64,000 bases of DNA from Flavobacterium sp. 20NA77.7 (GCF_031326205.1 NZ_CP133721.1:930001-994000), one strand, 5' to 3'; positions 18,468 to 26,528 are shown, numbered from the stretch's first letter. Translations and numbers: made by a program. The notes: generated by a model from the letters alone, not told the origin.

Positions 18468-18851
18468 ATGCAAAAACAATTAGACGCAGTTACGTTATTT
18501 CATACATCATTTGGATTAGGAGTGAGTTCTGAAATAAAAGGAACATTAGGAGAGGGTAAAAATCTCTTACGTTATAACTTAATGAAAGAAGAAAATGAGG
18601 AATATTTAGAGGCAGTTCAAAATAATGATGTGGTTGAAATTGCTGATGCTTTAGGTGATATGTTGTATATTTTGTGTGGCACTATTTTAGAACATGGATT
18701 ACAACATAAAATTGAAGAAGTGTTTGATGAAATTCAGCGTAGTAATATGAGTAAACTAGGCGCAGATGGAAAACCTATTTATCGTGAAGATGGTAAAGTA
18801 ATGAAAGGACCTAATTATTTTAAACCTAACTTTGAAGAAATACTAAAATAA
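18468..18851 (+). CDS. MazG-like nucleoside triphosphate pyrophosphohydrolase family protein
   Basis: This 127-residue protein shows the all-alpha NTP pyrophosphatase signature: RYNLMKEENEEYLEAV (ExxE half, near 36-52), then EIADALGDMLYILCGTIL (the ExxD half, near 58-72). These acidic residues bind Mg ions. The family includes MazG, PRA-PH and small housecleaning enzymes; the C-terminal block MSKLGADGKPIYREDGKVMKG is typical of the PRA-PH-like phage/bacterial subgroup, for which the substrate is open. The gene is divergent from the small membrane protein and convergent with ilvE. Confidence 0.82.
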   Translation: MQKQLDAVTLFHTSFGLGVSSEIKGTLGEGKNLLRYNLMKEENEEYLEAVQNNDVVEIADALGDMLYILCGTILEHGLQHKIEEVFDEIQRSNMSKLGADGKPIYREDGKVMKGPNYFKPNFEEILK

Positions 18852-18853
18852 AA

Positions 18854-18880
18854 AAGTTGCCTTAGCTAATAAGGCAACTT
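18854..18880 (-). terminator. Hairpin between the MazG-like gene and ilvE
   Basis: AAGTTGCCTTA (18854-18864) and TAAGGCAACTT (18870-18880) pair exactly over a 5-base loop. The T-rich side lies on the minus strand, so it mainly terminates ilvE and may also serve the plus-strand gene. Confidence 0.8.
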
Positions 18881-18918
18881 GTGTAGTAGTAATTCAATAG
18901 CAAAATTCAATTCTAAAT

Positions 18919-19980
18919 TTATACTTTAACAGTCCAGCCAAAAGTATCTTCGGCGTCTTTAGTTTGTATGGCTGTTAATTTAGTTTTTATGTCTTGTGCA
19001 AAAGAGGTTTCTAATTTTGGCAGTTCATAATAGGTGCCTTGGTACGAAAAACCAGCAATGGGATTAATGACTGCTGCGGTTCCTGCTCCGAATATTTCCT
19101 TTAGCGATCCCTCTTTAGCTGCATGTACCAATTCTTCCACAAGTACCGAACGTACTTCTACTTCAATATTTTCCCTTTTTGCTAAATCAATCACAGATTT
19201 TCTAGTTACACCATCAAGAATACGTTCGCTAGTAGGTGCAGTAAGTAACGTGTCATTAATTCTAAAAAACACATTCATGGTACCTGCCTCTTCTAATTTC
19301 GTATGCGTGGCATCGTCGGTCCAAATGATTTGTTGAAACCCTTCATCATTTGCTAATTTAGTTGGATAAAATTGTGCAGAATAATTTCCAGCCGCTTTTG
19401 CAGCTCCAATTCCTCCATTAGCTGCTCTACTATAATGTTCGGCAATAATTACTTTAACTTCTCCCGAATAATAAGACTTAGCAGGCGATAAAATAATCAT
19501 AAACCTGTATTGGGTGGAAGGTTGTGCAATGACACCGCTTCCTGTAGCAATCATAAACGGTCTTATGTATAACGAACTTCCGTTTTCATGTTTAACCCAA
19601 GCCTTATCTAAATTTATTAAAGTTTTTAATCCGTCTATAAATACAAACTCAGGAACTTCTGGCATTGCTAATCGTGTAGCACTTTTGTTAAAACGTTCAA
19701 AATTTTGATCAGGTCTAAATAACCAAACGTCATTTGCTGCGTCTTTATAGGCTTTCATGCCTTCAAAAATAGCTTGTCCGTAATGAAATACTTTTGCAGA
19801 AGGATCTATTAAGAAAGGTTCGTAGGGTTTAATTTCAGGTTGTTGCCAAGCGCCATTTTTAAAATCGCAGATGAGCATATGGTCTGTAAAAATAGAACCG
19901 AAAGTTAGGTTTTCAAAATCTACTTCATTTATTTTAGAAGTTAGACTTTGTGTAATTTTAATGTCGCTTATGGTGTTCAT
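18919..19980 (-). CDS. ilvE: Branched-chain amino acid aminotransferase
   Basis: This 353-residue PLP enzyme of fold type IV matches the long class II form of IlvE. Motifs are HYGQAIFEGMKAYK (near 67), SLYIRPFMIATGSG (near 140), GGIGAAKAAGNYSAQFYPTKLA (near 190, with the PLP Lys), LEEAGTMNVFF (near 230) and LDGVTRKSVIDLA (near 262). It makes or breaks down leucine, isoleucine and valine with 2-oxoglutarate. No other ilv or leu gene is nearby, so it is a stand-alone unit with its own promoter and terminator. Confidence 0.95.
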   Translation of the reverse strand: MNTISDIKITQSLTSKINEVDFENLTFGSIFTDHMLICDFKNGAWQQPEIKPYEPFLIDPSAKVFHYGQAIFEGMKAYKDAANDVWLFRPDQNFERFNKSATRLAMPEVPEFVFIDGLKTLINLDKAWVKHENGSSLYIRPFMIATGSGVIAQPSTQYRFMIILSPAKSYYSGEVKVIIAEHYSRAANGGIGAAKAAGNYSAQFYPTKLANDEGFQQIIWTDDATHTKLEEAGTMNVFFRINDTLLTAPTSERILDGVTRKSVIDLAKRENIEVEVRSVLVEELVHAAKEGSLKEIFGAGTAAVINPIAGFSYQGTYYELPKLETSFAQDIKTKLTAIQTKDAEDTFGWTVKV

Positions 19981-20028
19981 TGTTTAAAATTTGTAACCCA
20001 TTGTTAAACAGGTTAACACATAATTTGG

Positions 20029-20036
20029 CAAAATTA
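20029..20036 (-). promoter_or_regulatory. -7 box of ilvE (TAATTTTG)
   Basis: The minus-strand TAATTTTG lies 48 bases before the ATG at 19980. No clear -33 element. Confidence 0.5.
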
Positions 20037-20114
20037 GTGAAAAAATGTCTCTATATGAAATCAACATTAAATAATTATTAACACATTTAGCCTTTAAAAT
20101 GTGACAAAAATGAT

Positions 20115-20122
20115 TAGATTTG
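20115..20122 (+). promoter_or_regulatory. -7 box of the DUF4920 lipoprotein operon (TAGATTTG)
   Basis: TAGATTTG ends 24 bases before the ATG at 20147. Confidence 0.5.
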
Positions 20123-20146
20123 TATAGTATAAATTAATCCTTTGAT

Positions 20147-20632
20147 ATGAAAAAAAGACTTCTACTGGCTACTTTACTTGTAGCAATTGGCGCATGTAAT
20201 TCAAAAAAAAATACCAACACAGAAACTAAATCGTATGCTGTATTTGGTGATAGTATTCAAGCCGAAAAAGCTTTAACAGCCGAAACAATGTTGGCAAAAT
20301 ATAAAACCTTACAAAAGGGAGACACACTTTCAATAAAGTTTACTACCACCATTAATGAAATATGTCAAAATAAAGGATGCTGGATGACTTTAGACTTAGG
20401 AAATAAAGAACATGCATTTGTGAAATTTAAAGACTATGGCTTTTTTGTACCAATGAATGCGCAAAAAAGAGAAGTTGTTGTAGAAGGAAAAGCATTTATA
20501 GAAGAAACTCCTGTTGCCGAATTAAAACATTATGCTGAAGATGAAGGAAAATCTAAAGTCGCTATAGATAGTATTGTGGCTCCTAAAATAGAATATAAGT
20601 TTTTAGCACATGGGGTTTTAATTGCAAAGTAA
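20147..20632 (+). CDS. DUF4920 family lipoprotein
   Basis: This 161-residue protein has a lipoprotein signal ending AIGAC (Cys near residue 17). The mature part has the DUF4920 features: YAVFGDSIQAEKALTAE (near 29), DTLSIKFTTTINEICQNKGCWMTLDLG with a conserved Cys-x4-Cys (near 75-80), and FVKFKDYGFFVPMNA. The two Cys residues might bind metal or form a disulfide. Function unknown; it is an OB-like small domain. The next gene starts on the base after its stop codon and encodes a heme lipoprotein, so the two are co-transcribed and may share a redox role. Confidence 0.8.
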   Translation: MKKRLLLATLLVAIGACNSKKNTNTETKSYAVFGDSIQAEKALTAETMLAKYKTLQKGDTLSIKFTTTINEICQNKGCWMTLDLGNKEHAFVKFKDYGFFVPMNAQKREVVVEGKAFIEETPVAELKHYAEDEGKSKVAIDSIVAPKIEYKFLAHGVLIAK

Positions 20633-21055
20633 ATGAGAAGTATTTTTTTAGTTGTAGTGGTTTTATTTTTTAGTTGTAATTCAAATAAAACAGAAGAATC
20701 TTGTGAAAAGCCTAACGAAGAGTTTCAAATGTATGAAGTTTCAGAAATGGCCGCTTTGATGGAACAAATGTATGTGGAAAATACACGTTTAAAAGAGCGC
20801 ATTGAAAAGAAAGATACACTGGGTCAATTTCCAACGTATTTTTTAAACATTGAAAAGGCAAAATTTACAAAGGGGAAGGAGCGAGATACTTTTTTTAATG
20901 AACAGACACAATTGTTTTTGAAAGCACAGTCTGAAATTTATACGGCAAAAGATACAAAAGCAGCTTATAATGCTATGGTTGACCAATGTATTGCTTGCCA
21001 TGAAGTAAAATGCGGCGGACCTATTATGCGAATCAAAAAATTGTATATTAAGTAA
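20633..21055 (+). CDS. c-type heme lipoprotein, class II cytochrome-like
   Basis: This 140-residue protein starts with a lipoprotein signal (MRSIFLVVVVLFFSC). The chain is helical, and a single heme-binding motif CIACH sits near the C-terminus (QCIACHEVKCGGPIMRIKKLYI). The late position of the heme motif is as in cytochromes c' and c-556, four-helix bundles where the last helix carries the heme. It begins at the base after the DUF4920 stop codon. Such a carrier would sit on a membrane facing the periplasm. Family membership is inferred from the motif position only. Confidence 0.72.
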   Translation: MRSIFLVVVVLFFSCNSNKTEESCEKPNEEFQMYEVSEMAALMEQMYVENTRLKERIEKKDTLGQFPTYFLNIEKAKFTKGKERDTFFNEQTQLFLKAQSEIYTAKDTKAAYNAMVDQCIACHEVKCGGPIMRIKKLYIK

Positions 21056-21090
21056 AAAGGGTAATAGGTGATGGGTAATAGGTAATTGGA
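21056..21090 (+). repeat. Heptanucleotide array, AATAGGT/GATGGGT type, 5 units
   Basis: AAAGGGT, AATAGGT, GATGGGT, AATAGGT, AATTGGA. It begins on the first base after the stop codon of the heme lipoprotein gene. Confidence 0.88.
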
Positions 21091-21100
21091 AACGTTACTT

Positions 21101-21862
21101 TTAAATCAATTTCTTAATTACTCTCAATTTATGTGTATGACGACCGGTGTCTACATTGTAAATGCCTAAATGGTCTATTCTATCAATACGAACTTTGCCT
21201 GAAGCATGAATGATGTAGTTATTTTCCATCATGATGCCTACATGGATAATATTACCTTCTTCATTATCAAAAAATGCCAAATCACCCGGTTCACTTTCTT
21301 CAATAAAACTTAGCGCTTCTCCTTGTGTGGCTTGCTGAGAAGCGTCTCTTAAAAGTTTGTGTCCATTGAGTTTATAAACCATTTGGGTAAAGCCTGAGCA
21401 GTCAATACCAAAAGGCGTTTTACCTCCCCATAAATAAGGTGCGTTTAAATATAAAAACGCCGATTTAATTAATTCACTTTTAGGTTTTACTCCATTTAAC
21501 TGAGTGCCTTCAAATTGGTAATTTTGTGTATTGATTTCAGTATTTGCTAAGAAACGAACATCGCTTCCAAGTGGAATAGGAATAAGATTGTTGTTGTTAT
21601 AGGCTATAAAATCAATCAATTCACCATTTAATTGATAAGGTAGGTTTTCAAGTAGGTTATATTGTTTTTCGGTTAGAGGTTGGAATTGTTTACTGTCAAT
21701 CCAACCTTCATATTGGTCAAAAGCCGTACATATTTTTAACCATTTTGGAGTTTGTTCCAAAATAGAAAAGGAATCGCCAAAGAGTAATTGTGAAACAATC
21801 TCACTTTTATCACTGGCTTCCGCTCGAATAGGCACAATAGCTAAATTACAAATACCGAACAT
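21101..21862 (-). CDS. C40 family (NlpC/P60) cell-wall endopeptidase with SH3-like region
   Basis: This 253-residue protein has an N-terminal SH3b-like region (VPIRAEASDKSEIVSQLLFGD, then WLKICTAFDQYEGWID) and a C-terminal NlpC/P60 domain from about residue 130. The catalytic Cys is in FGIDCSGFTQMVYKL (near 155), the His in NIIHVGIMM (near 208), and a third polar residue is expected in NYIIHASG. This domain order is that of gamma-D-glutamyl-diamino acid endopeptidases, which cut muropeptides. No signal peptide is evident, so it may recycle peptides in the cytoplasm. It is 23 bases downstream of the thiolase gene. Confidence 0.88.
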   Translation of the reverse strand: MFGICNLAIVPIRAEASDKSEIVSQLLFGDSFSILEQTPKWLKICTAFDQYEGWIDSKQFQPLTEKQYNLLENLPYQLNGELIDFIAYNNNNLIPIPLGSDVRFLANTEINTQNYQFEGTQLNGVKPKSELIKSAFLYLNAPYLWGGKTPFGIDCSGFTQMVYKLNGHKLLRDASQQATQGEALSFIEESEPGDLAFFDNEEGNIIHVGIMMENNYIIHASGKVRIDRIDHLGIYNVDTGRHTHKLRVIKKLI

Positions 21863-21885
21863 TTATAAGCTTTTTATTTTATTAA

Positions 21886-23064
21886 TTAAGCTTTTTCAAT
21901 AACAATTGCAGAGGCACCACCACCACCATTGCAAATTGCTGCTGCGCCTAATTTGGCGTTGTTTTGTTGCAATACGTGAAGTAAGGTTACAATAATTCTA
22001 GCACCAGAACAGCCTAGAGGATGACCTAAAGAAACTGCTCCTCCATTTACATTTATTTTGTCATTAGAAAGACCTAAAATTTTTGCATTGGCTAATCCTA
22101 CTACAGAAAATGCTTCGTTAAATTCGAAGAAATCAATATCAGAAATAGCTAAGCCAGCTTTGTCTAAAGCCTTTGGAAGTGCTTTAGCTGGGGCTGTAGT
22201 AAACCATTTTGGCTCTTGTGCAGCATCGGCATAAGATTTTATGTAGGCTAATGGTGTAAGACCTAATTCATTTGCTTTTTCTTCACTCATTAATACTAAT
22301 GCAGCGGCACCATCATTAATAGTTGAAGCATTTGCAGCCGTTACGGTTCCTTCTTTAGTAAAAACAGGTGCTAAAGCAGGAATTTTATCTAATTTTACAT
22401 TAGTGAATTCTTCATCTTTGGTAACAAGAATCGGCTCTCCTTTTCTTTGAGGTACTTCCACTGGAACAATCTCTGTATTAAATTTACCAGCTTCCCATGC
22501 AGCAGCAGCACGGTGATAAGATTGAATAGCAAAATTATCTTGGTCTTCTCTTGTGATATTATATTCTGTTGCACATAAATCAGCACATACTCCCATTGCA
22601 TTGTTGTCATACGCATCGGTTAAACCATCTTTTTGCATACCATCAATTAGCGATGTTGGTCCAAATTTCACTCCATTTCTTAAATGTACGTAGTGTGGAA
22701 TTAAACTCATGTTCTCCATACCGCCCGCCACTACAATTTGTGCGTCGCCAGCTAAAATAGCTTGTGCGCCTTGCATGACAGCTTTCATTCCGCTAGCACA
22801 TACTTTATTTATCGTAGTACAAGCTACTTCATTTGAAAGACCAGCAAATAATGCCGCTTGACGTGCAGGTGCTTGTCCATTACCTGCCTGAACAACATTT
22901 CCCATTAATACTTCGTCAACTAATGCAGGATCTAAATTTATTTTATGTAAAGCACCTTTAATAGCTGCTGCTCCTAATTTTGTGGCAGGCACACTTGATA
23001 AAGCGCCCATAAAACTTCCAATAGGTGTTCTAACAGCCGATACAATAACTACTTTTTTGCTCAT
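21886..23064 (-). CDS. Acetyl-CoA C-acyltransferase (thiolase)
   Basis: This 392-residue thiolase carries all three active-site blocks: NKVCASGMKAVMQGAQ with the acyl-accepting Cys (near 88), NGGAVSLGHPLGCSGAR with the His (near 345-352) and CNGGGGASAIVIE with the second Cys (near 382). The family does either acetoacetyl-CoA synthesis or beta-oxidation; the size and sequence fit the AtoB/FadA-like group, and the direction is not clear. A TACTTTCG sequence near 23086-23093 on the minus strand is a near match to the -7 consensus. No fatty-acid oxidation partner is adjacent. Confidence 0.92.
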   Translation of the reverse strand: MSKKVVIVSAVRTPIGSFMGALSSVPATKLGAAAIKGALHKINLDPALVDEVLMGNVVQAGNGQAPARQAALFAGLSNEVACTTINKVCASGMKAVMQGAQAILAGDAQIVVAGGMENMSLIPHYVHLRNGVKFGPTSLIDGMQKDGLTDAYDNNAMGVCADLCATEYNITREDQDNFAIQSYHRAAAAWEAGKFNTEIVPVEVPQRKGEPILVTKDEEFTNVKLDKIPALAPVFTKEGTVTAANASTINDGAAALVLMSEEKANELGLTPLAYIKSYADAAQEPKWFTTAPAKALPKALDKAGLAISDIDFFEFNEAFSVVGLANAKILGLSNDKINVNGGAVSLGHPLGCSGARIIVTLLHVLQQNNAKLGAAAICNGGGGASAIVIEKA

Positions 23065-23250
23065 TTTAATTATGTTTTATTTTTGCGAAAGTAATTAATT
23101 AATGTGTAATAGTAAAGTAAAAAAGGATATTTGACATATAATTGTACATTATATATTTGAAAACTTAAATAAATGAAAGATTACCTTGTGTTGTATATAG
23201 TTGATATATAGTGTATTTATGAAATAATGCTAAAAAAAAAGTAAAAAGTG
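23065..23250. other. Gene-free AT-rich gap upstream of the tRNA cluster
   Basis: I see no gene, hairpin or array here, only AT-rich DNA with short direct repeats of the TATAGTTGATATATAG type. It separates the thiolase promoter region from the tRNA promoter. Confidence 0.6.
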
Positions 23251-23281
23251 TTGGAATTATTATAATGTTATGCTACATTTG
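23251..23281 (+). promoter_or_regulatory. Promoter of the tRNA operon (TTG-N20-TACATTTG)
   Basis: TTG at 23251-23253 and TACATTTG at 23274-23281 are spaced 20 bases, the best consensus promoter in the window. It lies 41 bases before tRNA-Ser. Confidence 0.8.
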
Positions 23282-23322
23282 CAACCGCAAAAAAAGTTAA
23301 GTTCTTTATACTAAAAACAATA

Positions 23323-23406
23323 GGAGAGGTGCCGGAGTGGTAACGGAGCAGATTGCTAATCTGTCATCGGGTAACCGATGCCAGGGTTCGAGTCCCTGTC
23401 TCTCCG
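23323..23406 (+). tRNA. tRNA-Ser (GCU anticodon)
   Basis: 84 bases. The acceptor stem GGAGAGG pairs with TCTCTCC (one G-U pair), with discriminator G. The anticodon loop reads TTGCTAA, giving GCT for AGC/AGU codons. A long variable arm (CATCGGGTAACCGATG) marks it as a class II tRNA. The T arm is CAGGG-TTCGAGT-CCCTG. CCA is not encoded. Confidence 0.96.
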
Positions 23407-23418
23407 CTTTTTTGTTTT

Positions 23419-23493
23419 CGGGGTGTAGCGTAGCCCGGTTATCGCGCCTGGTTTGGGACCAGGAGGTCGCAGGTTCGAATCCTGCCACCCCGA
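23419..23493 (+). tRNA. tRNA-Pro (UGG anticodon)
   Basis: 75 bases. The acceptor CGGGGTG pairs with CACCCCG, with discriminator A. The anticodon stem CCTGG/CCAGG encloses TTTGGGA, anticodon TGG. The T arm is GCAGG-TTCGAAT-CCTGC. It lies 12 bases after tRNA-Ser. Confidence 0.97.
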
Positions 23494-23530
23494 CAATTTT
23501 CAACCGTATTTAGTTGAAATAAAAAATAAT

Positions 23531-23604
23531 GGTCTCGTAGCTCAGCTGGATAGAGCAACTGCCTTCTAAGCAGTAGGTCTCAGGTTCGAATCCTGACGGG
23601 ATCA
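23531..23604 (+). tRNA. tRNA-Arg (UCU anticodon)
   Basis: 74 bases. The acceptor GGTCTCG pairs with CGGGATC, including two G-U pairs, with discriminator A. The anticodon stem ACTGC/GCAGT encloses CTTCTAA, anticodon TCT for AGA/AGG. The T arm is CAGG-TTCGAAT-CCTG. It is the last gene of the tRNA operon. Confidence 0.97.
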
Positions 23605-23605
23605 C

Positions 23606-23634
23606 AAAAAGCCTAGCATTTGCTAGGCTTTTTT
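23606..23634 (+). terminator. Terminator of the tRNA operon (bidirectional)
   Basis: GCCTAGCA (23611-23618) pairs with TGCTAGGC (23621-23628), with A5 before and T6 after. It can also stop the GH53 gene that ends at 23643 on the other strand. Confidence 0.9.
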
Positions 23635-23642
23635 GTTAGATA

Positions 23643-24707
23643 TTAATTCAAGTTAAATACAGAGAGTACAGGAAGAGCATTGGAATTAAAGTCCCATAAT
23701 GCTTGGTTTTCCCAAGAAGAACCATTTGTGGCAGTAGGTCCTCTGAATGCAATCCACTCTGCTCCCCAATAGCAATATCCCAAACCATTTGAACTTTGTT
23801 TCATGATGTTGTGAATAGCCGTTAAAAAATCTTTTTGACCTATTTCAGTCGCTGGATAGGCGTTAATTAATTGATTTTGAAGACCTACAATATTATTTGT
23901 ATAGTCATTATAATTCAGTGTAAATGGGTAAGCTGTTTCTGCAATCAGTACTTTTTTATTATATGTTTGTCCTAATTGATTGATTGTGGTTTGTAGATTA
24001 TCTAAACTTTGGCCGTGCCAAATAGGGTAATAGGAGAGTCCTATGTAATCGTAATTAAGATTATTAACTTTATTGAAAAAATAATCAGCTCCGGTAAGCC
24101 CTGCATAATGCAACATGATTTTAGTTGTATTAGATTTTTGCCTTACACTAGTAATGGCAGTATTTACTAATTCTAAGTATTGCGTTTCGTTACTTGATAT
24201 TTTTCCTTCAGGCCAAAGCATTCCATCATTTGTTTCGTTACCAATTTGGATAATATCGGGATTAATTTCATCCATGATTTGAGAAGTGTAGGCAGAAACG
24301 GCATTACGTAAATTAGTGAAATTCATATTTTGCCAACTTGCTGGCTTGGTTTGCGCACTAGGATCTGCCCATGTGTCGGAATAATGAACAGTTAGCCATA
24401 TTTTTAGTCCTAATTGTCTACATCGATTACTTAGCGTTTTTACTTCTGCTAATCCAGAATGTAAGTCGGAAGGAGTGTGCCAAAGGCGTAATCTAATTGT
24501 ATTACATCCTGAATTTTTAAGTGTAAGTAGTGGGTCTTGTATTTGATTATTGTTTTTATATAGCCCATTTTCACTTTCAATTAATGGTAAAAATGACATA
24601 TCAGCAGCTTTAAAAAAAAGATTGGGTATAGTTGTATTTGTCTCTTCATTGTTCGATGAACAGGAATATAAAATTGAAAAAAGAATACTACATATAACTT
24701 TATGCAT
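23643..24707 (-). CDS. Arabinogalactan endo-beta-1,4-galactanase (GH53) lipoprotein
   Basis: This 354-residue protein begins with a lipoprotein signal (SILYSCSS). The rest is a GH53 barrel: FKAADMSFLPLIES (near 33), NTIRLRLWHTP (near 68), LTVHYSDTWADP (near 105), IIQIGNETNDGMLWP with the acid/base Glu (near 157), YDYIGLSYYPIWHG (near 222) and VLIAETAYPFT with the nucleophile Glu (near 260). GH53 enzymes cut beta-1,4-galactan side chains of pectin. The lipid anchor suggests a surface or periplasmic place. It stands alone, without SusC/SusD or other glycan genes, which is unusual for a polysaccharide enzyme in this phylum. Confidence 0.92.
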   Translation of the reverse strand: MHKVICSILFSILYSCSSNNEETNTTIPNLFFKAADMSFLPLIESENGLYKNNNQIQDPLLTLKNSGCNTIRLRLWHTPSDLHSGLAEVKTLSNRCRQLGLKIWLTVHYSDTWADPSAQTKPASWQNMNFTNLRNAVSAYTSQIMDEINPDIIQIGNETNDGMLWPEGKISSNETQYLELVNTAITSVRQKSNTTKIMLHYAGLTGADYFFNKVNNLNYDYIGLSYYPIWHGQSLDNLQTTINQLGQTYNKKVLIAETAYPFTLNYNDYTNNIVGLQNQLINAYPATEIGQKDFLTAIHNIMKQSSNGLGYCYWGAEWIAFRGPTATNGSSWENQALWDFNSNALPVLSVFNLN

Positions 24708-24772
24708 ACTGTATTTTATTTAGAGTTCTAATAAAAATCAAATATATACTTTCTAATTTAATTGTTTAAAAA

Positions 24773-24802
24773 AAAAGCTATTTCAATTAAGAAATAGCTT
24801 TT
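24773..24802 (-). terminator. Terminator of the MarR-nitroreductase-YceI unit
   Basis: GCTATTTC (24777-24784) pairs with GAAATAGC (24791-24798) over a 6-base loop. On the minus strand a T-run follows. Confidence 0.85.
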
Positions 24803-24827
24803 AAAAACGTTTTATACTTGTAGCTGT

Positions 24828-25391
24828 TTACCAAGCCAAATTAATTTTTAATTCAAATTCGTCATTAATAGTCTTGTCTCCTAAATCAGTGAAAAAACTA
24901 CCTGAACCATATTTAATGTCATATTTTGTACGGTCAATTTTAACTACAGTAGATGCAGTATTACCATTGATAACAATGTCAAAAGTAACTGGTTTAGTAA
25001 TGCCTTTGATAGTTAAATCTGCCGTTACTGTGTAGTTAGTTTTGTTTTTTGTGCTGATGTTTTTGAATACTAAAGTAGCAGTTTTGAATTTATCAACACC
25101 AAAGAAATCTTCAGCTTTTAAATGTCCGTCTAATTTTTCTTTCCATTCTCCTTTTAAATCAGTTGTATTAATAGTTGTCATGTCAACTGTGAACGAACCG
25201 CCTTTTAAGTAACCATTTTTGAATGTTAAGTTTCCTTCTTTGAAATCAATAGTTCCTGAATGTTCACCAGTTACTTTTTTACCTGTCCAGTTGATTGTAC
25301 TTTTAGAAACATTGATTTTTTTTGTTTGTGCTGTAGCTGAAAAAGTCACTAAAGCTACAAGTGCTAATGCAATTGATTTTAAATTTCTCAT
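24828..25391 (-). CDS. YceI family periplasmic protein
   Basis: This 187-residue protein has a signal peptide ending SATAQ and the YceI lipocalin-like fold: NVSKSTINWTGKKVTGEHSGTIDFKEG (near 25), LKGGSFTVDMTTINTTDL (near 62), HLKAEDFFGVDKF (near 88), TADLTIKGITKPVTFDI (near 123) and DKTINDEFELKINLAW at the end. Members bind polyprenyl or amphiphilic ligands. It is the last of three minus-strand genes after a MarR regulator and a nitroreductase, 18 bases from the nitroreductase stop, so it is likely under the same control. Confidence 0.93.
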   Translation of the reverse strand: MRNLKSIALALVALVTFSATAQTKKINVSKSTINWTGKKVTGEHSGTIDFKEGNLTFKNGYLKGGSFTVDMTTINTTDLKGEWKEKLDGHLKAEDFFGVDKFKTATLVFKNISTKNKTNYTVTADLTIKGITKPVTFDIVINGNTASTVVKIDRTKYDIKYGSGSFFTDLGDKTINDEFELKINLAW

Positions 25392-25409
25392 GATTAAAAT
25401 ATTTAGTTA

Positions 25410-26042
25410 TTAAATTGTTTCAAATAATTCGGTTTCTGGTTTTCTTACTTTTGCTAAATGCTGTAATTGATCTTCTTCATGTCTGTAGCCAATTGTTGCT
25501 ACTAATGACGCATTTAATCCTTTAGCAGATAAACCAAGAATGTCATTGTATTTTTGAGCTTCAAATCCTTCCATTGGTGTAACATCAATTTTTAATTCTG
25601 CTGCGGCACATAATAAGTTTCCTAATGCAAGATAGGTTTGTTTGGAAGTCCAAATATTCATTTGATCTTCAGGCATGTTTAAAATTGCATTTTTCATAAA
25701 TGTTTTGTATCCGTCTAAAGCTTCAATAGGAATATTTCTTGTGTTTGCTGTATTTTCAAAAAAAGCATCAATATAAGCTTCGTCGATTTTTGATATATTG
25801 GCAAAAACTAATAAATGCGAAGCTTCTACAATTTGAGATTGCCCCCAAGAAGCTGTTTGTAATTGTGTTCTTAGTTCTGGATTTTCAACAATCAGTACTT
25901 TATAAGGTTGTAAACCATAAGCAGAAGCCGCTAATTGAATTGCTTTTTTTAAGGTTTGTAAGTCTGAATTGGATACTTTTTTAGAAGTGTCAAATTTTTT
26001 TGTGGCATAACGCCAATTTTGATGTTCGATAAATGTGCTCAT
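25410..26042 (-). CDS. NAD(P)H-dependent nitroreductase family protein
   Basis: This 210-residue FMN enzyme is of the NfsB-like group: EHQNWRYATKKFDTSKKVS at the start (phosphate-contacting Arg region), IQLAASAYGLQPYKVLIVE (near 37), and near the C-terminus GFEAQKYNDILGLSAKGL and ATIGYRHEEDQ with the usual (I)GYR. Such enzymes reduce quinones and nitro compounds. It lies between the MarR gene (8 bases upstream) and YceI, the common arrangement of MarR-controlled redox stress units. It probably acts in the cytoplasm. Confidence 0.92.
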   Translation of the reverse strand: MSTFIEHQNWRYATKKFDTSKKVSNSDLQTLKKAIQLAASAYGLQPYKVLIVENPELRTQLQTASWGQSQIVEASHLLVFANISKIDEAYIDAFFENTANTRNIPIEALDGYKTFMKNAILNMPEDQMNIWTSKQTYLALGNLLCAAAELKIDVTPMEGFEAQKYNDILGLSAKGLNASLVATIGYRHEEDQLQHLAKVRKPETELFETI

Positions 26043-26050
26043 AGTTTATA

Positions 26051-26512
26051 TTAATTTCTGTATTTTTCTAATAATGTATTTAAAATAGTTAATTCTTCAA
26101 GGGTTAGTTTTTTACCTAAATTGCTTTCAAAAGTTTCTACAATTGGGTCTAGCAGTGTCAAAATGTCAAGTCCTTTTTGTGTAATAGTAACTTCCATTTT
26201 TCGTTTGTTAGCAGGGCAAACATTTCTATGTACCATTTCTTTAGCAACTAATTTATCAACCAGGCGAGTGGTGTTACTTGTTTTGGCAATCATACGTTCT
26301 TGTATAACGCACATATTCGCGGGCTTTCCTTTTTGTCCTCTTACAATTCGTAATACATTGTACTGCTCAGAAGATAAGTCATGCTTTTTTAACAATTCAC
26401 TAAATTTATCATACACAACATGTTGTGTGTAAATTAGATTTAGAATTGTTTTCTTTTCTAATGGAATTTCCGAATTCGATTTGATGATTTCTTCAATTTT
26501 CATTTTCATCAT
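26051..26512 (-). CDS. MarR family transcriptional regulator
   Basis: This 153-residue winged-helix protein matches MarR: SSEQYNVLRIVRGQKGKPAN (helix before the recognition helix, near 47), AKTSNTTRLVDKLVAKEMVHR (recognition helix, near 76) and CPANKRKMEVTITQKG (wing, near 99-113). Cys residues flank the wing and could sense redox state, but this is inference. Two ATTTGTA-N2-TACAAAT sites lie directly before the gene, and a -7 box lies between them, which fits self-repression. The start could be the ATG at 26512, 26509 or 26503; the last gives the longer leader. Confidence 0.93.
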   Translation of the reverse strand: MMKMKIEEIIKSNSEIPLEKKTILNLIYTQHVVYDKFSELLKKHDLSSEQYNVLRIVRGQKGKPANMCVIQERMIAKTSNTTRLVDKLVAKEMVHRNVCPANKRKMEVTITQKGLDILTLLDPIVETFESNLGKKLTLEELTILNTLLEKYRN

Positions 26513-26528
26513 ATTTGTAGGTACAAAT
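26513..26528. promoter_or_regulatory. MarR operator 1 (ATTTGTA-GG-TACAAAT)
   Basis: This is a 7-bp inverted repeat with a 2-base centre, adjacent to the MarR start codon. It overlaps the -7 box at 26524-26531. Its centre is 32 bases, about three helix turns, from operator 2. Confidence 0.75.

Noticed and set aside
23306..23503. 65-residue minus-strand open frame with GFEPATSWSQTRRDN and similar
   Set aside because: It is the antisense translation of the tRNA-Ser and tRNA-Pro genes, a well-known false protein. Both tRNAs fold properly on the plus strand.
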